Below are positions 24,992-34,900 of a stretch of DNA of 64,000 nucleotides, piece by piece. A model generated the notes under the pieces. It was not told the origin of the DNA and did not search any database. It saw nothing but the letters and a program-made list of their open reading frames with translations. A program made the position numbers and the translations under genes. How positions within the stretch are numbered: position 1 is the first letter of the stretch; each line of letters starts with the position of its first letter. Source of the DNA: an uncultured Desulfuromonadales bacterium (GTDB lineage Bacteria > Desulfobacterota > Desulfuromonadia > Geobacterales > Pseudopelobacteraceae); assembly GCA_903868145.1 (NCBI GenBank), contig CAIPTY010000087.1, forward strand, positions 105,652 to 169,651, read 5' to 3'.

Positions 24992-27790
24992 ATGACAACC
25001 AACATGCAGCCGCAAGCAGCACCGAAAATTCCCCGTTTTGACGTGGCCGGATTACCGCTTTATGTTCTGGTATCGATCTGGACAATTCTGATTGCTGGCT
25101 TTGCCGGATTTGATATCTATCAGGACTATACGGCGGCATATGCAAATGCTCTGGCAGTGGCACAGGCCAGTTACGGCAAGGATGTCGTCTTCCGGCGCTG
25201 GGCATCAATGCATGGCGGCGTCTATGTCCCGGCAACACCTCAAACACCCCCGAACCCCTATCTTTCCGATCTTCCCGACCGTGACATCAAACTCCCGTCA
25301 GGAAAGATGCTCACTCTGATGAACCCGGCATACATGACCCGCCAGGTGCATGAGCTGGGTGAAAACGGCTACGACATACGCAGTCATATCACCAGCCTGA
25401 AGCCACTTCGCCCCCAGAACGCCCCTGATGACTGGGAGAGAGGGGCGTTGCAGCGGTTTGAAAAAGGGGAAAATGAGTTTTATTCCCTGACGACTCTGGA
25501 TGGCAAACCGTATTTCAGATATATGCGCCCCCTGAAAGTTGATGCCACCTGCCTCAAGTGCCATGCCAACCAGGGCTATAAAACAGGTGATGTGCGTGGT
25601 GGTTTGAGCGCCTCGATCCCCTGGACGCCACATTTGAATGAAAGTGTTTCATTGACTCTTATGGGGTATGGCGGGATCTGGCTACTGGGAACAATCGGCA
25701 TCGTAATCACCCGCCGCCGTTTACAGAAAGTCATGCGAGCCAAGGACAGACTCGTCGAAGACTTGCACCATCGCGGGCAGGAGCTCTGGAAGTTGTCACG
25801 CGCCGTCGAGCAGAGTCCTGTCAGCATCGTGATCACTGACACCCTCGGTATCATTGAATTTGTCAATCCCAAGTTTACCGAACTTACCGGCTATACGGCT
25901 GAAGAAGCCATCGGCCAGAACCCGCGCATACTCAAATCTGATCAGACCCCACCTCAGGTTTTTGAGCGGTTATGGGAAACCATCTCATCGGGGGAAACCT
26001 GGGAAGGGGATGTCCTCAACAAAAGTAAAGACGGCACCCTGTTCTGGGAGCATTCAAAAATATCTCCGCTTCGAGATGAAACGGGGGTCATCACCCATTA
26101 TCTGGCCGTCAAGGAGGACATCACCGAAAAGAAGAATATCCTGGAGCAGCTCACCAGTGCCAAAGAACAGGCCGAGGCTGCCAGTCTGGCCAAGAGCTCT
26201 TTTCTTGCCACCATGAGCCATGAGATCCGCACCCCCATGAACGGCGTGATCGGCATGACCGGCCTGCTGCTTGAAACCGGACTGACAGATGAGCAGAAGG
26301 AATTCACCGAGATCGTCCGCAAGAGCGGCGAAAATCTGCTGACGATCATCAATGAAATCCTCGATTTTTCCAAGATCGAGGCCGGCAAACTGGATCTGGA
26401 GATTCTGGACTTTGACCTCCGGGTGGCTCTGGAAGACACAGCCGATCTGCTCGCACTGCGGGCATCTGAAACGGGGCTGGAGCTGATCTGCAGGATCGAT
26501 CCCGCCGTGCCGTCGCACCTGAAGGGCGATCCCGGTAGACTGCGTCAGATCATCATCAATCTGGTAGGCAACGCCATCAAGTTTACCCGCAAAGGCGAGG
26601 TTGTCATCAGTGCGGCGCTGAAATCAGAAGAGGACGGCATTGCTACCATCCTGTTTGAGGTTATCGACACCGGCATCGGCATACCCGAATCCCGATGCGG
26701 AGCCATCTTCGAACCCTTCAGTCAGGCCGACGGCAGTACCACCCGCAAATACGGCGGCACCGGACTGGGGCTTGCCATCTGCAAACAGTTGGCGGAGCTG
26801 ATGGGGGGTACAATCGGCGTTACGAGTATTGTGGGCACAGGCTCCACCTTCTGGTTTACAGCACGCTTTGAGAAGCAGAGTCTGGCGGAAAAGGAGTGCA
26901 AAGCATCTCTGCACACCACCTCACAGCAGCATGCCGATCTTACCACGGCGCGCATTCTGGTGGTCGATGACAATGCCACCAACCGTAAACTTATGACGAC
27001 CCTGCTGGATCACTGGGGCTGCCGCCATGAGGTTACCATTGGTGGCGCAGAAGGGCTGGCACTGCTGCTTGAAGCTGCTCACGCAGGCGATCCCTTCCGG
27101 ATTGCCCTGCTGGACCAGGAAATGCCGGATATGGATGGCATGGAGCTGGGCCGCCGGATCAAGGCAGATCCGCTTCTGGAATCAACGTTACTGGTGATGG
27201 TGACCTCTCTGGCCCGGCGTGGTGATGTCGTCGTTCTGGAGCAGATCGGTTTTGTCGGCTACCTTCCCAAACCGGTGCGCCAGGCGCAACTGTACGACTG
27301 TCTCGAACTTATTCTATCCAGGGCAACCGAGACGCAGAGCAGTGTCTCTCACCAGAAACCGCAGGGCATCGTCACGCGGCACACGCTTGCAGAATCAGGA
27401 AGGCCGGGAGTCCGTATTCTGCTGGCTGAGGATAATGTCATAAACCAGAAGGTAGCCCAGCACATGTTGAAAACGCTGGGTTACAAAGCCGATGTGGTGG
27501 CCAATGGGCAGGAGGCGGTGCGGGCCCTGGAGATGATTAATTACGATCTGGTATTGATGGATTGCATGATTCCGGTGCTGGACGGCTTTGAGGCGACCGC
27601 CGTGATCCGCGACCCGGTATCAGGCGTTCTCAATCACGCTGTGCCGATCATAGCCATGACCGCCAATGCCATGAAGGGTGATCGTGAAAAGTGTCTGGAA
27701 GCCGGGATGGACGATTATCTGGCAAAACCGGTCAAAAAAGAGCAGTTGGGGGAAATGATCCAACGATGGTTCTCGAACCGTGCGGTCTGA
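24992..27790 (+). CDS. Haem-binding hybrid histidine kinase (DUF3365-PAS-HisKA-HATPase-REC-REC)
   Basis: 932 residues. Membrane helix 1 (about 17-37) is followed by a periplasmic DUF3365 domain with one c-type haem motif, CLKCH (about residue 188), and helix 2 (about 222-240). A PAS domain (about 265-380; [20 protein letters not shown]) precedes HisKA with His in [13 protein letters not shown] (about 409). HATPase motifs are [17 protein letters not shown] and [12 protein letters not shown]1 ([12 protein letters not shown], Asp in [11 protein letters not shown]) and REC2 ([12 protein letters not shown], Asp in [11 protein letters not shown]) end the protein. Haem suggests sensing of gas or redox state. 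No Hpt domain is present, so phosphotransfer continues elsewhere. It overlaps the next gene. Confidence 0.95.
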   Translation: MTTNMQPQAAPKIPRFDVAGLPLYVLVSIWTILIAGFAGFDIYQDYTAAYANALAVAQASYGKDVVFRRWASMHGGVYVPATPQTPPNPYLSDLPDRDIKLPSGKMLTLMNPAYMTRQVHELGENGYDIRSHITSLKPLRPQNAPDDWERGALQRFEKGENEFYSLTTLDGKPYFRYMRPLKVDATCLKCHANQGYKTGDVRGGLSASIPWTPHLNESVSLTLMGYGGIWLLGTIGIVITRRRLQKVMRAKDRLVEDLHHRGQELWKLSRAVEQSPVSIVITDTLGIIEFVNPKFTELTGYTAEEAIGQNPRILKSDQTPPQVFERLWETISSGETWEGDVLNKSKDGTLFWEHSKISPLRDETGVITHYLAVKEDITEKKNILEQLTSAKEQAEAASLAKSSFLATMSHEIRTPMNGVIGMTGLLLETGLTDEQKEFTEIVRKSGENLLTIINEILDFSKIEAGKLDLEILDFDLRVALEDTADLLALRASETGLELICRIDPAVPSHLKGDPGRLRQIIINLVGNAIKFTRKGEVVISAALKSEEDGIATILFEVIDTGIGIPESRCGAIFEPFSQADGSTTRKYGGTGLGLAICKQLAELMGGTIGVTSIVGTGSTFWFTARFEKQSLAEKECKASLHTTSQQHADLTTARILVVDDNATNRKLMTTLLDHWGCRHEVTIGGAEGLALLLEAAHAGDPFRIALLDQEMPDMDGMELGRRIKADPLLESTLLVMVTSLARRGDVVVLEQIGFVGYLPKPVRQAQLYDCLELILSRATETQSSVSHQKPQGIVTRHTLAESGRPGVRILLAEDNVINQKVAQHMLKTLGYKADVVANGQEAVRALEMINYDLVLMDCMIPVLDGFEATAVIRDPVSGVLNHAVPIIAMTANAMKGDREKCLEAGMDDYLAKPVKKEQLGEMIQRWFSNRAV

Positions 27791-28470
27791 AAGAGATGGC
27801 ACAGCCCTGGAAAACCCTTGAAAGCATTATTACCGATGAAGGAGTGCTTGAACTTCGACAGCGCGGAAATCGCGATTTTCTGATAACAATCGGCAGCCAG
27901 ATTTTGATGAACAGTCTGGCCAATCGTTCCGAAATCGTGCTTGGCACACTCGGGTGCACGCATCTGGCGGTTCACCCTGCTCCCCAGGTGCTGGTGGGGG
28001 GCTTGGGCATGGCGTTCACCCTCAGGGCTGCGTTGGATACGCTGCCGATCACGGCAAAGGTTACGGTGGCGGAGCTGAATCCGATCATCTGCACGTGGTG
28101 CCGGGGAACGCTGGCGCTCCTTACGGACAATGCCGCCTCCGATCCCCGGGTAGAGTTGGAGATCGGGGATGTTTCCCGTCTGATCAGCCGCCGCTCCGCC
28201 TCAGGCAAAACAGGCTTTGACGCCATCCTGCTCGACCTGTACCGCGGTCCCCACGCCCGCACCGACCAGCTCGACGACCCATTCTACGGCAGTCGCGCCA
28301 TCCAGAACATGCGATCGGCTCTGGCGCCGGGAGGCGTACTGGCAATATGGTCGGAGCAGTACGACGAAGGCTTCGCACATCGCCTGAACAATGCCGGTTT
28401 TACGGTGACCATTGAGCGCCCTGGACGTGGCGGTCTGCGTCACACAATTTTTCTGGCACGCTTGAAATAA
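27766..28470 (+). CDS. Spermidine-synthase-like methyltransferase-fold protein
   Basis: 234 residues with the spermidine synthase fold: LVGGLGMAFTLRAALD (SAM/decarboxylated-SAM loop), TVAELNPIICTWCRG, FDAILLDLYRGPHARTDQLD and GGVLAIWSEQYDEGF. True polyamine synthases keep an Asp in DVIIxDSxDP; here it is LLDLYRGP, so real polyamine activity is doubtful and many such proteins are of unknown function. The start is uncertain: ATG 27766 (25-base overlap with the kinase, GGGGGA upstream) or ATG 27796. Overlap or tight spacing implies translation coupled to the hybrid kinase. Confidence 0.8.
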   Translation: MVLEPCGLKEMAQPWKTLESIITDEGVLELRQRGNRDFLITIGSQILMNSLANRSEIVLGTLGCTHLAVHPAPQVLVGGLGMAFTLRAALDTLPITAKVTVAELNPIICTWCRGTLALLTDNAASDPRVELEIGDVSRLISRRSASGKTGFDAILLDLYRGPHARTDQLDDPFYGSRAIQNMRSALAPGGVLAIWSEQYDEGFAHRLNNAGFTVTIERPGRGGLRHTIFLARLK

Positions 28471-28559
28471 TAATAAATAGGGCGTAGAGTGAAGGTCAGG
28501 CAAAGATTACGTGGTGCGTGCTGTTCGCGCGATAAGCCTTTTTCAAAAGGAGGCGCGTC

Positions 28560-29390
28560 ATGACCATACCGGCTCGTATACGCTACACCCTTTACGTTCA
28601 GCCCATCGACCTGCCGGTCTTTAACCCGGTCGCTCTTGAGGTTTTGGGGTTGCTGGAGGATCCCTACACCGACATTCTTGATGTCGTGCGGCTTATCGGT
28701 GAAGATCAGGCGCTCACGGCTCAGGTTCTCAGGATGGCCAATTCAGCCTCCTACGCAGGACGATCACGTTGCGAAACAATCAAAAATGCGGCGATCCGCC
28801 TGGGAGCCAGGCAGATGTCCAATATTGCCATGGCCGCATCCCATGCTTCGCTCCACGCCTCCGACAGCCCACTTGTCAACGATATTATGCAGGATCTGTG
28901 GCTGCATTCCCATGCCTGCGCACTCGGCTGCCGGTCGGTTGCCCTGAGTACGGGACAGCATGCTGTTGCGGATAAGGCCTACCTTGCAGGTTTGCTCCAC
29001 GATATCGGAAAACTCTATATTCTCAAGGCCATGGATCATATCAGCCAGACCATGGACGTAAAACATGCTCTTGAACGGTCACTTTTACAGGAGATTTTCT
29101 CGGAGATGCATGTGGATCTGGGGTGTCGGGTCATGGATCACTGGAATCTTCCGTCCGTCTATCGTGACGTCGCGGCATACCACCACGCGGAACAGTGTGA
29201 TTCCCGTAACATCCTGCTCACCATCGTGCGAATGGTAAATTTCAACAGCCGGAATTTCCACCTGAATATCTATCCCACGTTGGGAGAGACCGGGGGTGAC
29301 CATGCGGAAACAAGCCCGCTCTTTATGGATGACGTCTCCTGGACAAAAATGGAAGATGCCATGACCGCCTCCCTCATACACTTCACCTAG
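28560..29390 (+). CDS. HDOD domain signalling protein
   Basis: 276 residues that are one HDOD domain: PVFNPVALEVLGLLEDPYTDI, ALTAQVLRMANSASYAGR, AAIRLGARQMSNIAM, then GLLHDIGKLYIL near 150. The ATG at 28560 has a strong AAAGGAGGCG. The HD dyad is kept, but the GYP loop of active HD-GYP phosphodiesterases is absent. It lies 89 bases downstream of the spermidine-synthase-like gene; no promoter was clear in that gap. Role probably in signalling output of the same cluster (inference). Confidence 0.88.
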   Translation: MTIPARIRYTLYVQPIDLPVFNPVALEVLGLLEDPYTDILDVVRLIGEDQALTAQVLRMANSASYAGRSRCETIKNAAIRLGARQMSNIAMAASHASLHASDSPLVNDIMQDLWLHSHACALGCRSVALSTGQHAVADKAYLAGLLHDIGKLYILKAMDHISQTMDVKHALERSLLQEIFSEMHVDLGCRVMDHWNLPSVYRDVAAYHHAEQCDSRNILLTIVRMVNFNSRNFHLNIYPTLGETGGDHAETSPLFMDDVSWTKMEDAMTASLIHFT

Positions 29391-29424
29391 TCAATCCTGC
29401 AATAAAGTGGCGCTGGGTCTTTCT

Positions 29425-29916
29425 TTACAGGCCGGGTTCAAGCAGCCCACGTTCTTTTCTGATACTCTCAAGGCTCTCTTTGAGCGGCTTCTTCCACATC
29501 CGGTTTTTAAACAGTTTGAGCAGATCGTCCAGCGTGAAGCGCTCCGTGAGGTATACGAGAGATGCGTTCCTGAAATCCCTGTCCTGAAATTTCTTTTTGA
29601 TAAGGGCGAGTTCTTTCCCGAAATAGCAGGTCACGTTCTGGCGTTTTCTCATTCTGGCACTGAAGAGAACCCCCATGTCCAGATAAAAATCACTGTTTTC
29701 CTCCAGATACGGATTGGCCTCAAGCCGATCCCAGTTATCCGTATCCAGAGCCATCCCCAACCTGTGCGTCAGATCGCCGATAACATCGTACAGACTCTCA
29801 ATATATTTCTGCTGTTTCTCGTAATGCCTCGTGTAGTGCTCAATCAGGTCCTGCTGCTGCTTGATAGTTGTCTCAGCATCATTGAGCAGTTTTTGAGTCT
29901 TGTTGCCAAAAAACAT
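29425..29916 (-). CDS. Hypothetical coiled-coil protein, 163 residues
   Basis: Starts MFFGNKTQKLLNDAETTIKQ, with AGGAGG ten bases before the ATG at 29916. Residues about 10-60 form a likely coiled coil (QQQDLIEHYTRHYEKQQKYIE). The rest is charged and soluble. A longer frame to 29961 has no ribosome-binding site. No family recognised. It is 34 bases past the end of the convergent HDOD gene and 48 bases after the peroxiredoxin stop. Confidence 0.65.
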   Translation of the reverse strand: MFFGNKTQKLLNDAETTIKQQQDLIEHYTRHYEKQQKYIESLYDVIGDLTHRLGMALDTDNWDRLEANPYLEENSDFYLDMGVLFSARMRKRQNVTCYFGKELALIKKKFQDRDFRNASLVYLTERFTLDDLLKLFKNRMWKKPLKESLESIRKERGLLEPGL

Positions 29917-29964
29917 GATTATCGCCTCCTGAAACAGTCTGACACGGCCCTGACGGGACATCTG

Positions 29965-30618
29965 CTACTTTGTAATGGTCTTGTCACCCGGTTTCCAGTT
30001 GATGGGGCAGAGTTCACCGGTTTGAAGCGCCCTGAGAACCCTCAGTGTTTCCTCCACACTACGTCCCACCTTGTCATTGTGGACAATCCGGTACTGGATA
30101 ATCCCGTTCGGATCGATGATGAACAAACCCCGACGGGCTGTGCTCTTTTCCTCGTCCAGCACATTATATGACCGGGCCGTCTGTTTGCTGAAATCCGCCA
30201 GCAGCGGGTAGGCAAGATTATCCAACGCCCCGCTCTTGACCCACGCCAGGTGAGAGAACTTGCTATCGACGGATACAGCCAGCACCTGGGCATTTGCAGC
30301 GGAAAATTCTGCCAGCGCCTTGTTGAAGCCCCTGATTTCGGTCGGACAGAGGAACGTGAAATCCCCGGGATAGAAGAACAACACCACCCACTTGCCACGA
30401 TATTCGGCCAGGCTGACCTTTTTGAGTTCCAGATTGACCACGGCATCCAGAGCAAAGAGCGGGGCAGTTGACCCGACATCGAAACCGTTGCCGCCATGCG
30501 CTGAAGCATGTGACATGCATCTGCAATCGTGATGTGATCCCGGTACCGGTGCGGCAAGCGCGAAGGTAGAAAGGCTGAAGATAAGAACCAGTGACGATAC
30601 AAGAAAACGAAACTTCAT
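29965..30618 (-). CDS. Exported 2-Cys peroxiredoxin (AhpC/Prx1 type)
   Basis: 217 residues. Signal peptide FRFLVSSLVLIFSLSTFALA (about residues 3-22). The peroxidase motif is GDFTFLCPTE, with the peroxidatic Cys near 91. The resolving Cys is near 203 in GELCPINW. Prx1-type enzymes reduce H2O2, peroxynitrite and organic peroxides with thiol reductants. An exported version needs an envelope electron donor, and none is encoded nearby. The extra N-terminal segment contains HHDCRCMSH, a possible metal-binding patch. Start ATG at 30618. Confidence 0.93.
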   Translation of the reverse strand: MKFRFLVSSLVLIFSLSTFALAAPVPGSHHDCRCMSHASAHGGNGFDVGSTAPLFALDAVVNLELKKVSLAEYRGKWVVLFFYPGDFTFLCPTEIRGFNKALAEFSAANAQVLAVSVDSKFSHLAWVKSGALDNLAYPLLADFSKQTARSYNVLDEEKSTARRGLFIIDPNGIIQYRIVHNDKVGRSVEETLRVLRALQTGELCPINWKPGDKTITK

Positions 30619-30674
30619 AGAATCTCCTTCCGAACATTACTTTTTCGGCGACACCATACATCACCGCAGAGGCT

Positions 30675-30702
30675 TTGACAACTCTCGAAAAAAAAGTTCA
30701 AT
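30675..30702 (+). promoter_or_regulatory. Sigma-70-like promoter for the cyclophilin gene
   Basis: TTGACA at 30675-30680, 16-base spacer, TTCAAT at 30697-30702. It lies about 70 bases upstream of the ATG at 30772. The divergent peroxiredoxin gene starts at 30618. Confidence 0.4.
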
Positions 30703-30771
30703 TTCATGGTGTGATGTGATAGAAATCCCACTCATTCATATCCACGCGCCACAACTTACGGGAGGTAGTAC

Positions 30772-31287
30772 ATGTCTGAACCGAATCCTCAGGTAATACT
30801 GGAAACATCCATGGGAAGCATCACAATTGAACTCTTTAAAGAAAAGGCGCCGATAACGGTGAAAAACTTTCTCGGCTACGTCAGGGACGGTTTTTACGAT
30901 GGCCTGATTTTCCACCGTGTTATCAAGGACTTCATGGTGCAGGGGGGGGGGATGACTGAGTCCCTGGAACAGAAAAAACCGAAATTCGCCATCAAGAACG
31001 AGGCCACAAACGGGCTCTCCAACGTGCGCGGCACCCTGGCCATGGCACGTACCGCAGTGGTAGACTCGGCCACTTCGCAATTTTTCATCAATACGGTGGA
31101 TAACCTGTTTCTCAACCACAGGAACAAGCAGCCGGACAGTTTTGGTTACTGTGTTTTTGGTCAGGTTATGGATGGTATGGAGGTTGTTGACCAGATCCGG
31201 ACCGTCAAGACCGGCAACAAGAGCGGACATGGTGATGTCCCGCTGGAACCTGTGTTCATAACCTCTGCGCGGGTTATTGAAACGTAA
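30772..31287 (+). CDS. Cyclophilin-type peptidyl-prolyl isomerase
   Basis: 171 residues, a single cyclophilin domain with [28 protein letters not shown] and [10 protein letters not shown], which carry the active-site Arg and Gln. No signal peptide, so cytosolic; it catalyses cis-trans isomerisation at proline. The start has ACGGGAGGTAGTAC upstream. Monocistronic as far as can be seen; the ferritin-like gene follows 115 bases later. Confidence 0.95.
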   Translation: MSEPNPQVILETSMGSITIELFKEKAPITVKNFLGYVRDGFYDGLIFHRVIKDFMVQGGGMTESLEQKKPKFAIKNEATNGLSNVRGTLAMARTAVVDSATSQFFINTVDNLFLNHRNKQPDSFGYCVFGQVMDGMEVVDQIRTVKTGNKSGHGDVPLEPVFITSARVIET

Positions 31288-31402
31288 TGTCACCTACACC
31301 ATAAACGGGGGCTTTACCAAAAGCAGGCTTGAATCCATATACAATTTGCGCTAGTATGCCGGTCACATTCGCATAAATTCTGGTTCCGGGAGAAATCGTA
31401 TC

Positions 31403-31876
31403 ATGAGTGACAATCCGGTCTGTTTTACCTTTGACGCAGCAGTTGAAATGGCCATTCAGATGGAGAACGAGGGATTCCGCAGCTATCTGACCGCCATCCG
31501 GCAACTGACCAACAAGGGAGCCCGTGAGCTCCTGCGGGAAAATGCCCTCGACGAACTGAACCACAAGCACCAGCTTGAAAAGGCTTTGCTTGATGGCCGC
31601 ATGGATGGTGGTGATGCCATGGATCAGCCGGTGCCCACCATGCATCTCGACTATGTCTTCAAGAAACAGGAACTCGGCCCGCATTCGGGTGTCCGCGAGG
31701 CTCTTCTGTACGCCATCCATCTTGAAAAAGGTGCCGTTGATTTCTACAGCACCGTGGCGTCAGGTTGTGAGGGAGCTCCCATGGGGACGCTCTTCAAACA
31801 GCTCTTGAAAGAAGAGAGTCACCATCTCCAGGCCCTGGAAGACCTGTACGAAAAACACTTCATGGACGAAAACTGA
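31403..31876 (+). CDS. Ferritin-like/rubrerythrin-type di-iron protein
   Basis: 157 residues, four-helix bundle of the ferritin-like superfamily. Candidate iron ligands are in MENEGFRSYL, NALDELNHKHQ, LEKGAVDFYS and EESHHLQALED, giving two helical pairs with E and ExxH spacing. No rubredoxin tail, so it is erythrin-like rather than full rubrerythrin. Such proteins handle peroxide or store iron in anaerobes. It fits the neighbouring peroxiredoxin and MsrB. Start ATG at 31403. Confidence 0.85.
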   Translation: MSDNPVCFTFDAAVEMAIQMENEGFRSYLTAIRQLTNKGARELLRENALDELNHKHQLEKALLDGRMDGGDAMDQPVPTMHLDYVFKKQELGPHSGVREALLYAIHLEKGAVDFYSTVASGCEGAPMGTLFKQLLKEESHHLQALEDLYEKHFMDEN

Positions 31877-31910
31877 TACATTGAATTAATTATCAATAAA
31901 AGGAGTTTAC

Positions 31911-32384
31911 ATGCGTAACCTGGCTGTTTTATTCGTTTCACTATTTTTAGGACTGTTTTTGACACATACTGTTTCTGCTGCGGAAGTGGCGAGTCGTGAG
32001 GAGTGCATCGCCATGTGCAAGGCTGCGGCAAAGATGATTGCAGAAAATAAGGCGGCAGGTATCGCGGAAGTCGGCAAGCCCAAGGGCAAATTTGTCTGGA
32101 AGGACTCATACGTTTTTTTGATGGACAAAAGCGGCAAGATGCTGGCTCACCCTTTCAGCCCCCAACTTCTCAAGAAGGACAGCCTGTTGGCTGATACCGA
32201 CTACAACAAGGTGAAACCCAAAAAAATCTTTGTCGAGTTTGTCGATGTTGCGTTTAAAAATGGCGAAGGGTGGGTTGATTACAAATGGCCGAAGCCGGAT
32301 AAGAAGATCCCGTCAGATAAATTCACATTCATCTACCGGGTCGGATGGACGGACATGTTCGTTGGCGCCGGTACATACAAATAA
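31911..32384 (+). CDS. Exported single-Cache domain protein
   Basis: 157 residues. Signal peptide LAVLFVSLFLGLFLTHTVSA, then a Cache_2 domain: WKDSYVFLMDKSGKMLAHPF, KKIFVEFVDVAFKNGEGWVDY and FIYRVGWTDMFVGAG. There is no transmembrane tail or kinase domain, so it is probably a free periplasmic ligand binder. Ribosome-binding site AAAAGGAG before the ATG. A strong terminator follows at 32414. Confidence 0.88.
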   Translation: MRNLAVLFVSLFLGLFLTHTVSAAEVASREECIAMCKAAAKMIAENKAAGIAEVGKPKGKFVWKDSYVFLMDKSGKMLAHPFSPQLLKKDSLLADTDYNKVKPKKIFVEFVDVAFKNGEGWVDYKWPKPDKKIPSDKFTFIYRVGWTDMFVGAGTYK

Positions 32385-32413
32385 TCATATTGAAACAGCA
32401 GGTTTTTTCATTC

Positions 32414-32445
32414 CGGCAGGGTCTACCGATCCTGCCGTTTTTTTT
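32414..32445 (+). terminator. Intrinsic terminator after Cache-domain gene
   Basis: CGGCAGG at 32414-32420 pairs with CCTGCCG at 32431-32437, followed by eight T residues. Confidence 0.9.
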
Positions 32446-32539
32446 ATTGCCCTCCTCACAGATTTAAAACATCGCATCTGCACGCCCATGCTATAATGGA
32501 GGGATAAAAGTTTTGATTGTTCCGGGCCGGAGGTTACGC

Positions 32540-33097
32540 ATGATAACCAGAAGATCGTTTCTGAATACCTGTTTTTTGGGCATACTGTCTGCCTGCAGCA
32601 AAAGTGCATCCCCGACGGTTGCAACGCCAGCTCCGGCGACTGCGCAGTCGAATGCATCGCAGATCCGGATCTACTCAGTGAGCGCGAAAGGATACATTAT
32701 GAGCGGAAAGATCGTTAAAACCGAACAGGAGTGGCGCACACAGCTCGATGCGGGGCAATACCATGTAACCCGCGAGAAAGGGACGGAACAGGCCTTTACC
32801 GGCGCCACCTGGAACAACCATGAAAAGGGGATGTATCGATGCGTCTGCTGCGGCAGCGACCTCTTCAGCTCGGAGCACAAGTACGAATCAGGCACCGGGT
32901 GGCCCAGTTTCTGGCAGCCGATCGCTCCGGAAAACATTGCAACTCATGAAGATACCAGTTTTTTCTCCCGGAGAACTGAAGTCGTCTGCAGCCGCTGCGA
33001 TGCTCATCTGGGTCATGTCTTTGATGACGGTCCCAAGCCGACCGGGTTGCGCTACTGCATGAATTCTGCCGCCATGAGCTTTGTCAAAACGCCGTAA
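32540..33097 (+). CDS. msrB: Lipoprotein methionine-R-sulphoxide reductase B
   Basis: 185 residues. N-terminal export signal RRSFLNTCFLGILSAC with lipobox ILSAC; a twin-arginine pair is present, though the signal reads as a lipoprotein type. The MsrB domain (about 60-183) has the zinc pairs CVCC and CSRC, the catalytic Cys in RYCMNSAAMSF (about 173), and the conserved GTGWPSFW. MsrB reduces protein methionine-R-sulphoxide. An exported form repairs envelope proteins, in keeping with the exported peroxiredoxin. The ATG at 32540 has GGAGG upstream; an earlier ATG at 32513 adds a short arginine-rich tail and lacks a ribosome-binding site. Confidence 0.93.
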   Translation: MITRRSFLNTCFLGILSACSKSASPTVATPAPATAQSNASQIRIYSVSAKGYIMSGKIVKTEQEWRTQLDAGQYHVTREKGTEQAFTGATWNNHEKGMYRCVCCGSDLFSSEHKYESGTGWPSFWQPIAPENIATHEDTSFFSRRTEVVCSRCDAHLGHVFDDGPKPTGLRYCMNSAAMSFVKTP

Positions 33098-33154
33098 CGG
33101 GGATACTGCAGAAACTCTGACCGTTAGAAGTCGTAACCAACAAGGAACAACGCC

Positions 33155-34900
33155 ATGTTACCTGATTTTATCCTTAATCCCCCAAAGAACCTCTTTTTTA
33201 CCGGCAAGGGTGGCGTGGGTAAAACAACCACCTCGGCGGCAACAGCCATCGCTCTGGCCGATAGTGGCAAGCAGGTGTTGCTGGTCAGCACCGATCCCGC
33301 TTCCAACCTGGACGAGGTGCTGGGCCTGGCTCTGTCCGCCGAACCGTCTCAGGTGCCGGGCGTTCGCGGCCTTTTTGCCTCAAATGTTGATCCGGTAGAG
33401 GCAGCCGCTGCCTATCGGGAGCAGATGGTTGGTCCCTATCGCGGCATTCTGCCGGACGCCGCTGTACGCAGTATGGAAGAACAGCTCTCCGGTGCCTGTA
33501 CGGTGGAGATTGCTGCATTTAACGAGTTTGCCACTCTGATGGGGAGCCCGGCAGCCCTAGAACGTTTTGATCACATCATCTTCGACACTGCACCCACTGG
33601 CCACACCCTTCGCCTGCTCTCGTTGCCCGCCGCCTGGGGCGACTTTATCGACACCAACTCTGGCGGAACCTCCTGTCTTGGGCCTTTGGCCGGCTTGAAG
33701 GCACACCAGCTTCTATATGCAACCACCCGTCAGGCACTCGGAGATGCGGCACAAACGCTGGTGATTGTGGTCAGTCGCCCGGATGCAGCCCCGCTGACAG
33801 AGGCGGCTCGCGCTTCAGCAGAACTGCGGGAGCTGGGGGTGAGCAATCAGCGCCTCCTTATTAATGGCGTCCTTATCCTTACTGATCCGGGAGACACAGT
33901 TGCTGTCGCCATCCGAGCGCAGAATATGAAAGCGCTTAAAACAATTCCCCAGGCTTTGGCTCTGATGCCTCGAACCGAGCTGCCGTTGCGCGGCGCTGAA
34001 TTGGTGGGCATCCCGGCCCTGCGGTCGTTCTTTTCTCCTGAAAACTGCTTGCCGCCAATTGCACAACCAGCACAAGCGGTTTCCCTCCGTGCACCGCTGG
34101 ATAATCTTCTCAACATCCTGGTAGCCATGCCTGACGGGGTGATCATGACCATGGGGAAAGGTGGGGTCGGAAAAACCACCCTGGCGGTTAACATCGCAAC
34201 TGCCCTGGCGGCGCATGGCAAAAAGGTGCACCTGACTACCACCGATCCGGCTGCACACATCGCCCTGACTATGGGAAAAGCACCGGAGGGGATGCAGGTG
34301 AGCCGTGTTGATCCGGAAGCTGAAACCGAGGCGTATCGCAATGAAGTTTTAGCTACTGTCGGTGCGAATCTGGACGATGAAGCGCGGGCGCTGCTGAAAG
34401 AAGATCTTCGTTCACCTTGTACGGAGGAGATTGCTGTTTTCCGGGCATTTGCAAAAATAGTTGAACAGGGAACTGATCGATTTGTGGTTATCGACACCGC
34501 CCCCACCGGTCACACCTTGCTCCTGCTGGATGCCTCCGAATCGTACCATCGGGAGGTGTCGCGTTCCATAAGCGACATTCCGGAGGCTGTGCGCCAACTT
34601 CTGCCGCGTTTAAGGGATCCTGAATTCACCAGGGTTTTTCTGGTGACTCTGCCGGAGGCGACGCCGGTACATGAAGCATTATCGCTGCAAACCGACCTGC
34701 GCCGGGCCGGAATCGAACCGGCCGGCTGGATAATCAATCAAAGCCTCGCACCGCTATATGTAACTGATTCGGTGTTGTCACAGCGCCGCGCGCGGGAGTT
34801 CCGCTATATTGATGAAGTAGTCAAACAGGGGGCACCAACTTTTCTGGTCCCGTGGCAGAACAGCCAAAAGGAGATTTATCATGAAAATTCAGATCTATGA
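33155..34900 (+). CDS. arsA: Arsenical pump-driving ATPase
   Basis: 581 residues with two fused halves. Each half has a deviant Walker A (GKGGVGKTTTSAA at 17, GKGGVGKTTLAVN near 332) and the DTAPTGHTL signature. The metalloid-site cysteines lie in SGACTVEIAAF, TSCLGPLAG and RSPCTEEIAVF, matching the three Cys known from ArsA. It hydrolyses ATP to drive As(III)/Sb(III) export through ArsB, but no arsB gene is visible here. The ATG at 33155 has AAGGA upstream; the last 20 bases overlap arsD. Confidence 0.96.
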   Translation: MLPDFILNPPKNLFFTGKGGVGKTTTSAATAIALADSGKQVLLVSTDPASNLDEVLGLALSAEPSQVPGVRGLFASNVDPVEAAAAYREQMVGPYRGILPDAAVRSMEEQLSGACTVEIAAFNEFATLMGSPAALERFDHIIFDTAPTGHTLRLLSLPAAWGDFIDTNSGGTSCLGPLAGLKAHQLLYATTRQALGDAAQTLVIVVSRPDAAPLTEAARASAELRELGVSNQRLLINGVLILTDPGDTVAVAIRAQNMKALKTIPQALALMPRTELPLRGAELVGIPALRSFFSPENCLPPIAQPAQAVSLRAPLDNLLNILVAMPDGVIMTMGKGGVGKTTLAVNIATALAAHGKKVHLTTTDPAAHIALTMGKAPEGMQVSRVDPEAETEAYRNEVLATVGANLDDEARALLKEDLRSPCTEEIAVFRAFAKIVEQGTDRFVVIDTAPTGHTLLLLDASESYHREVSRSISDIPEAVRQLLPRLRDPEFTRVFLVTLPEATPVHEALSLQTDLRRAGIEPAGWIINQSLAPLYVTDSVLSQRRAREFRYIDEVVKQGAPTFLVPWQNSQKEIYHENSDL

